Shown piece by piece: positions 5,485 through 7,103 of a stretch of DNA of 7,103 nucleotides; positions within the stretch are counted from its first letter, which is position 1; each line of letters starts with the position of its first letter. The stretch comes from Cellvibrionales bacterium UBA2034 (GTDB lineage: Bacteria > Pseudomonadota > Gammaproteobacteria > Pseudomonadales > UBA7239), in the NCBI GenBank assembly GCA_002333095.1, contig DDBK01000047.1, positions 302 through 7,404 on the forward strand, given 5' to 3'. Made by a program: the position numbers and the translations under genes. Below the pieces are notes generated by a model that saw only the letters and a list, made by a program, of their open reading frames with translations, ran no database searches and was not told the DNA's origin.

Positions 5485-6377
5485 TGCGTATCGGCATGAC
5501 TATCCCCTTCATGGAACCCGGCTGGAATCGTGATGCGATGAAAGACTGGGCACTGGAAATTGATCGCGGACCGTGGGCGAGCGTCGCGATGGGTGAACGC
5601 ATCACCTTCGTCAATCCAGAGTTCATGACCTCACTCGCTGCAACAGCGGCATGGACAGAACGCGTGGAACTGATCTCGACCGTCAGTGTGCTGACCATGC
5701 ATAACCCTGTATTGATGGCAAAACAATTCGCCACGATTGATGTGATTTCCAATGGCCGCTTGACGGTGGGTATCGGAACCGGGGGTCGCATTGAAGACTA
5801 CCAGTCCATCGGTGCCGACTGGAAAAATCACCGCATGGCCAAGCTGGAAGAAAACGCGACAATCATGCAGCGCGTATGGCAAGGTGATAAGACGGTACTT
5901 CCCGATGCATTACGCATCGTCGAGCCATTGCCTGTGCAACAAGGCGGCCCTCAAATACTGGTCGGCGCTATTGGGCCCAAATCCATTGCAGCCGCAGCGC
6001 GCTATGCCGATGGCTTGACGGGTTTCTCCATGCTCGCATCACTGGATGACATCAGGCAATCGTTTGAACAATTCACTGCTGCATGGCAGGCAGCCGGCCG
6101 GAGTGGAAAGCCACGGCTGATCACCAGCTTCTGGTACGGACTCGACAGCAAGGGCAAAGAATCACTGGAACAGCATTTGACACGCTACATGAATTTCATG
6201 CCAAAAGATTTATCCAGCCAGTTGATTCCGATTTCCGGATTTCGTGGCAGTATGGCTGACATGAAAGACTTTATCGCCGAAATCAAAAAGCTCGGTGCTG
6301 ACGATGTGATTCTGGCACCAACAAACACAAATCTTGACGAGATCAAGCAACTGGCGAAAGTGTTGAATCAGGAATGA
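5484..6377 (+). CDS. LLM (luciferase-like monooxygenase) family flavin/F420-type oxidoreductase
   Basis: This intact 297-residue protein has the bacterial luciferase-like TIM-barrel pattern. The N-terminal strand is MRIGMTIPF. ERVELISTVSVLTMHNPVLM at 59-78 leads into AKQFATIDVISNGRLTVGIG at 79-98, the most conserved segment of the superfamily. Further on are GGPQILVGAIGPKSIAAAAR (154-173) with YADGLTGF, the usual cofactor-phosphate and barrel-closing region, and a C-terminal LGADDVILAPT (270-280). Members use FMNH2 or coenzyme F420 for monooxygenation or hydride transfer; I cannot tell which from sequence alone. ATG 5484 overlaps the preceding stop as TGATG, with CGGAG at 5471-5475. A second LLM gene follows after 2 bases. 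The length is slightly short of the common 300-350 residues but the fold elements are present. Its role is probably a redox step in the same acyl-CoA pathway. Confidence 0.9.
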   Translation: MRIGMTIPFMEPGWNRDAMKDWALEIDRGPWASVAMGERITFVNPEFMTSLAATAAWTERVELISTVSVLTMHNPVLMAKQFATIDVISNGRLTVGIGTGGRIEDYQSIGADWKNHRMAKLEENATIMQRVWQGDKTVLPDALRIVEPLPVQQGGPQILVGAIGPKSIAAAARYADGLTGFSMLASLDDIRQSFEQFTAAWQAAGRSGKPRLITSFWYGLDSKGKESLEQHLTRYMNFMPKDLSSQLIPISGFRGSMADMKDFIAEIKKLGADDVILAPTNTNLDEIKQLAKVLNQE

Positions 6378-6379
6378 CT

Positions 6380-7103
6380 ATGAAACTCAGTACCAATCTG
6401 GTCGTTGACAATTTGCGTGATGTGGCCGACCCCGCCAAACGCATTGAGGACATGGGTTTCTCTACCCTCTGCATTTCCGAGCGCAAGCATGATCCTTTTA
6501 TGCAACTGGCTGTTGCTGCCGTCAATACTGATCGCATCAAGCTGACCACGGAAATTGCACTGGCTTTTCCGCGCAACCCGATGGTGCTGGCCTACACCGC
6601 ATGGGATTTACAGAATGCTTCCAACGGCCGTTTTATCCTTGGCCTCGGCACGCAAGTGAAGGCGCACAATGAACGTCGCTTTGGCATCAAGTGGGAAAGA
6701 CCCGGGCCAAAATTACGCGAGTATATTGTTGCCATTCGTGCCATATGGGATTGTTTCCAGAACGGCACAGAACTGGATTTTGAAGGCGAGTTTTTCAAGT
6801 TCAACCTGATGACGCCGATGTTTAATCCCGGCCCGATCCCTTTTGCGCCACCGCCGATTTATGTCGGCGCGGTGAACCCATGGAATTGCAAAATGGCAGG
6901 CGAAGTCGCTGACGGCTTTCATTGCCACGGTTTCCACACAGCCAGGACGCTGAAAGCCAATGTGATCGACAACATCCAGCAAGGACTCGACAACGTTGGC
7001 CGAAAACGTAGCGACTTCAAGATCACCGCACCGGTAATGGCAGTGATGGGCAGCAATTCAAAAGAGATCGATGCAATGCGTGAACGCGTGCGCGGCATGA
7101 TCG
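6380..7103 (+). CDS. second LLM family oxidoreductase, likely F420-type (TIGR03617-like), C-terminus cut by window end
   Basis: The frame is open from ATG 6380 to the last base, giving 241 codons without a stop. AGGA at 6370-6373 lies 6 bases upstream, inside the end of the previous gene. Luciferase-like features are DPAKRIEDMGFSTLCISERK at 17-36, RIKLTTEIALAFPRNPMVLA at 52-71 and the conserved LQNASNGRFILGLGTQVKAH at 77-96, followed by NERRFG. Later come PPPIYVGAVNPW (157-168) and MAGEVADGFHCHGFHT. The GLGTQVKAHNERRFG stretch is, from memory, characteristic of the mycobacterial F420-dependent subfamily TIGR03617 (MSMEG_2256 type); this needs a profile search. It is clearly different from the upstream LLM protein, so this is not a tandem duplication. 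The end, probably some 60-100 residues, lies beyond the window. Confidence 0.88.
   Translation, partial: MKLSTNLVVDNLRDVADPAKRIEDMGFSTLCISERKHDPFMQLAVAAVNTDRIKLTTEIALAFPRNPMVLAYTAWDLQNASNGRFILGLGTQVKAHNERRFGIKWERPGPKLREYIVAIRAIWDCFQNGTELDFEGEFFKFNLMTPMFNPGPIPFAPPPIYVGAVNPWNCKMAGEVADGFHCHGFHTARTLKANVIDNIQQGLDNVGRKRSDFKITAPVMAVMGSNSKEIDAMRERVRGMI

Larger units (their letters stand above)
1..7103 (+). other. single-direction gene cluster, probable operon
   Basis: All ten genes run on the + strand with gaps of 26, 21, 4, 16, 11, 16 and 13 bases, one 1-base overlap (5484) and a final gap of 2 bases. No gap has room for a promoter plus a leader, and no hairpin followed by a T-run appears between genes. 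Transcription therefore most likely starts before base 1 and continues past the end. No regulator gene is inside the window. There is no gene-free stretch over 300 bases. Confidence 0.75.

Noticed and set aside
5411..5791. Minus-strand open frame of 126 codons
   Set aside because: It is antisense to the end of the third MaoC gene and the start of the first LLM gene, with no family motifs and no credible ribosome site.

Overview
The window holds ten genes, all on the + strand and packed head to tail. Gaps are 2-26 bases and one stop/start pair overlaps. It reads as a fragment of one long catabolic operon. Both ends are cut inside genes, and I see no promoter, terminator, RNA gene, mobile element or CRISPR array. 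Base composition is roughly balanced and most starts carry a clear Shine-Dalgarno sequence. The set of families (AMACR, PhyH, HSL esterase, SCP-x/Ltp-like thiolase, DUF35, MaoC proteins, LLM flavoproteins) is typical of environmental steroid, isoprenoid or branched-acid degraders. A proteobacterium is my best guess, probably gamma, but the sequence alone does not prove the taxonomy.

Left part (1-2250): the C-terminal half of an alpha-methylacyl-CoA racemase; a phytanoyl-CoA dioxygenase family gene broken by an internal deletion plus frame change; and an intact hormone-sensitive-lipase type alpha/beta hydrolase.

Middle part (2255-5484): a thiolase-fold protein of the lipid-transfer/Ltp2 type that lacks the thiolase nucleophilic cysteine, a zinc-ribbon/OB-fold DUF35 protein, and three hot-dog (MaoC-like) proteins in a row. 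The first hot-dog protein lacks the usual catalytic His; the other two keep the Asp/His pair. This composition matches the actinobacterial cholesterol side-chain module ChsH1-ChsH2-Ltp2, where a two-subunit MaoC hydratase makes a tertiary beta-hydroxyacyl-CoA and a thiolase-fold aldolase with a DUF35 partner cleaves it to a ketone and an acyl-CoA. Here DUF35 is a separate gene rather than a C-terminal domain of the hydratase subunit.

Right part (5484-7103): two adjacent luciferase-like (LLM) flavin/F420-type oxidoreductases of different subfamilies, the second cut by the window end.

Taken together, the inferred job is degradation of an alpha-methyl-branched acyl-CoA, such as a sterol side chain, isoprenoid acid or similar. 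The racemase would set the methyl stereochemistry, the MaoC proteins would hydrate, the thiolase-fold/DUF35 pair would cut by retro-aldol reaction, and the LLM enzymes would perform an unassigned redox step. The substrate cannot be read from the sequence.
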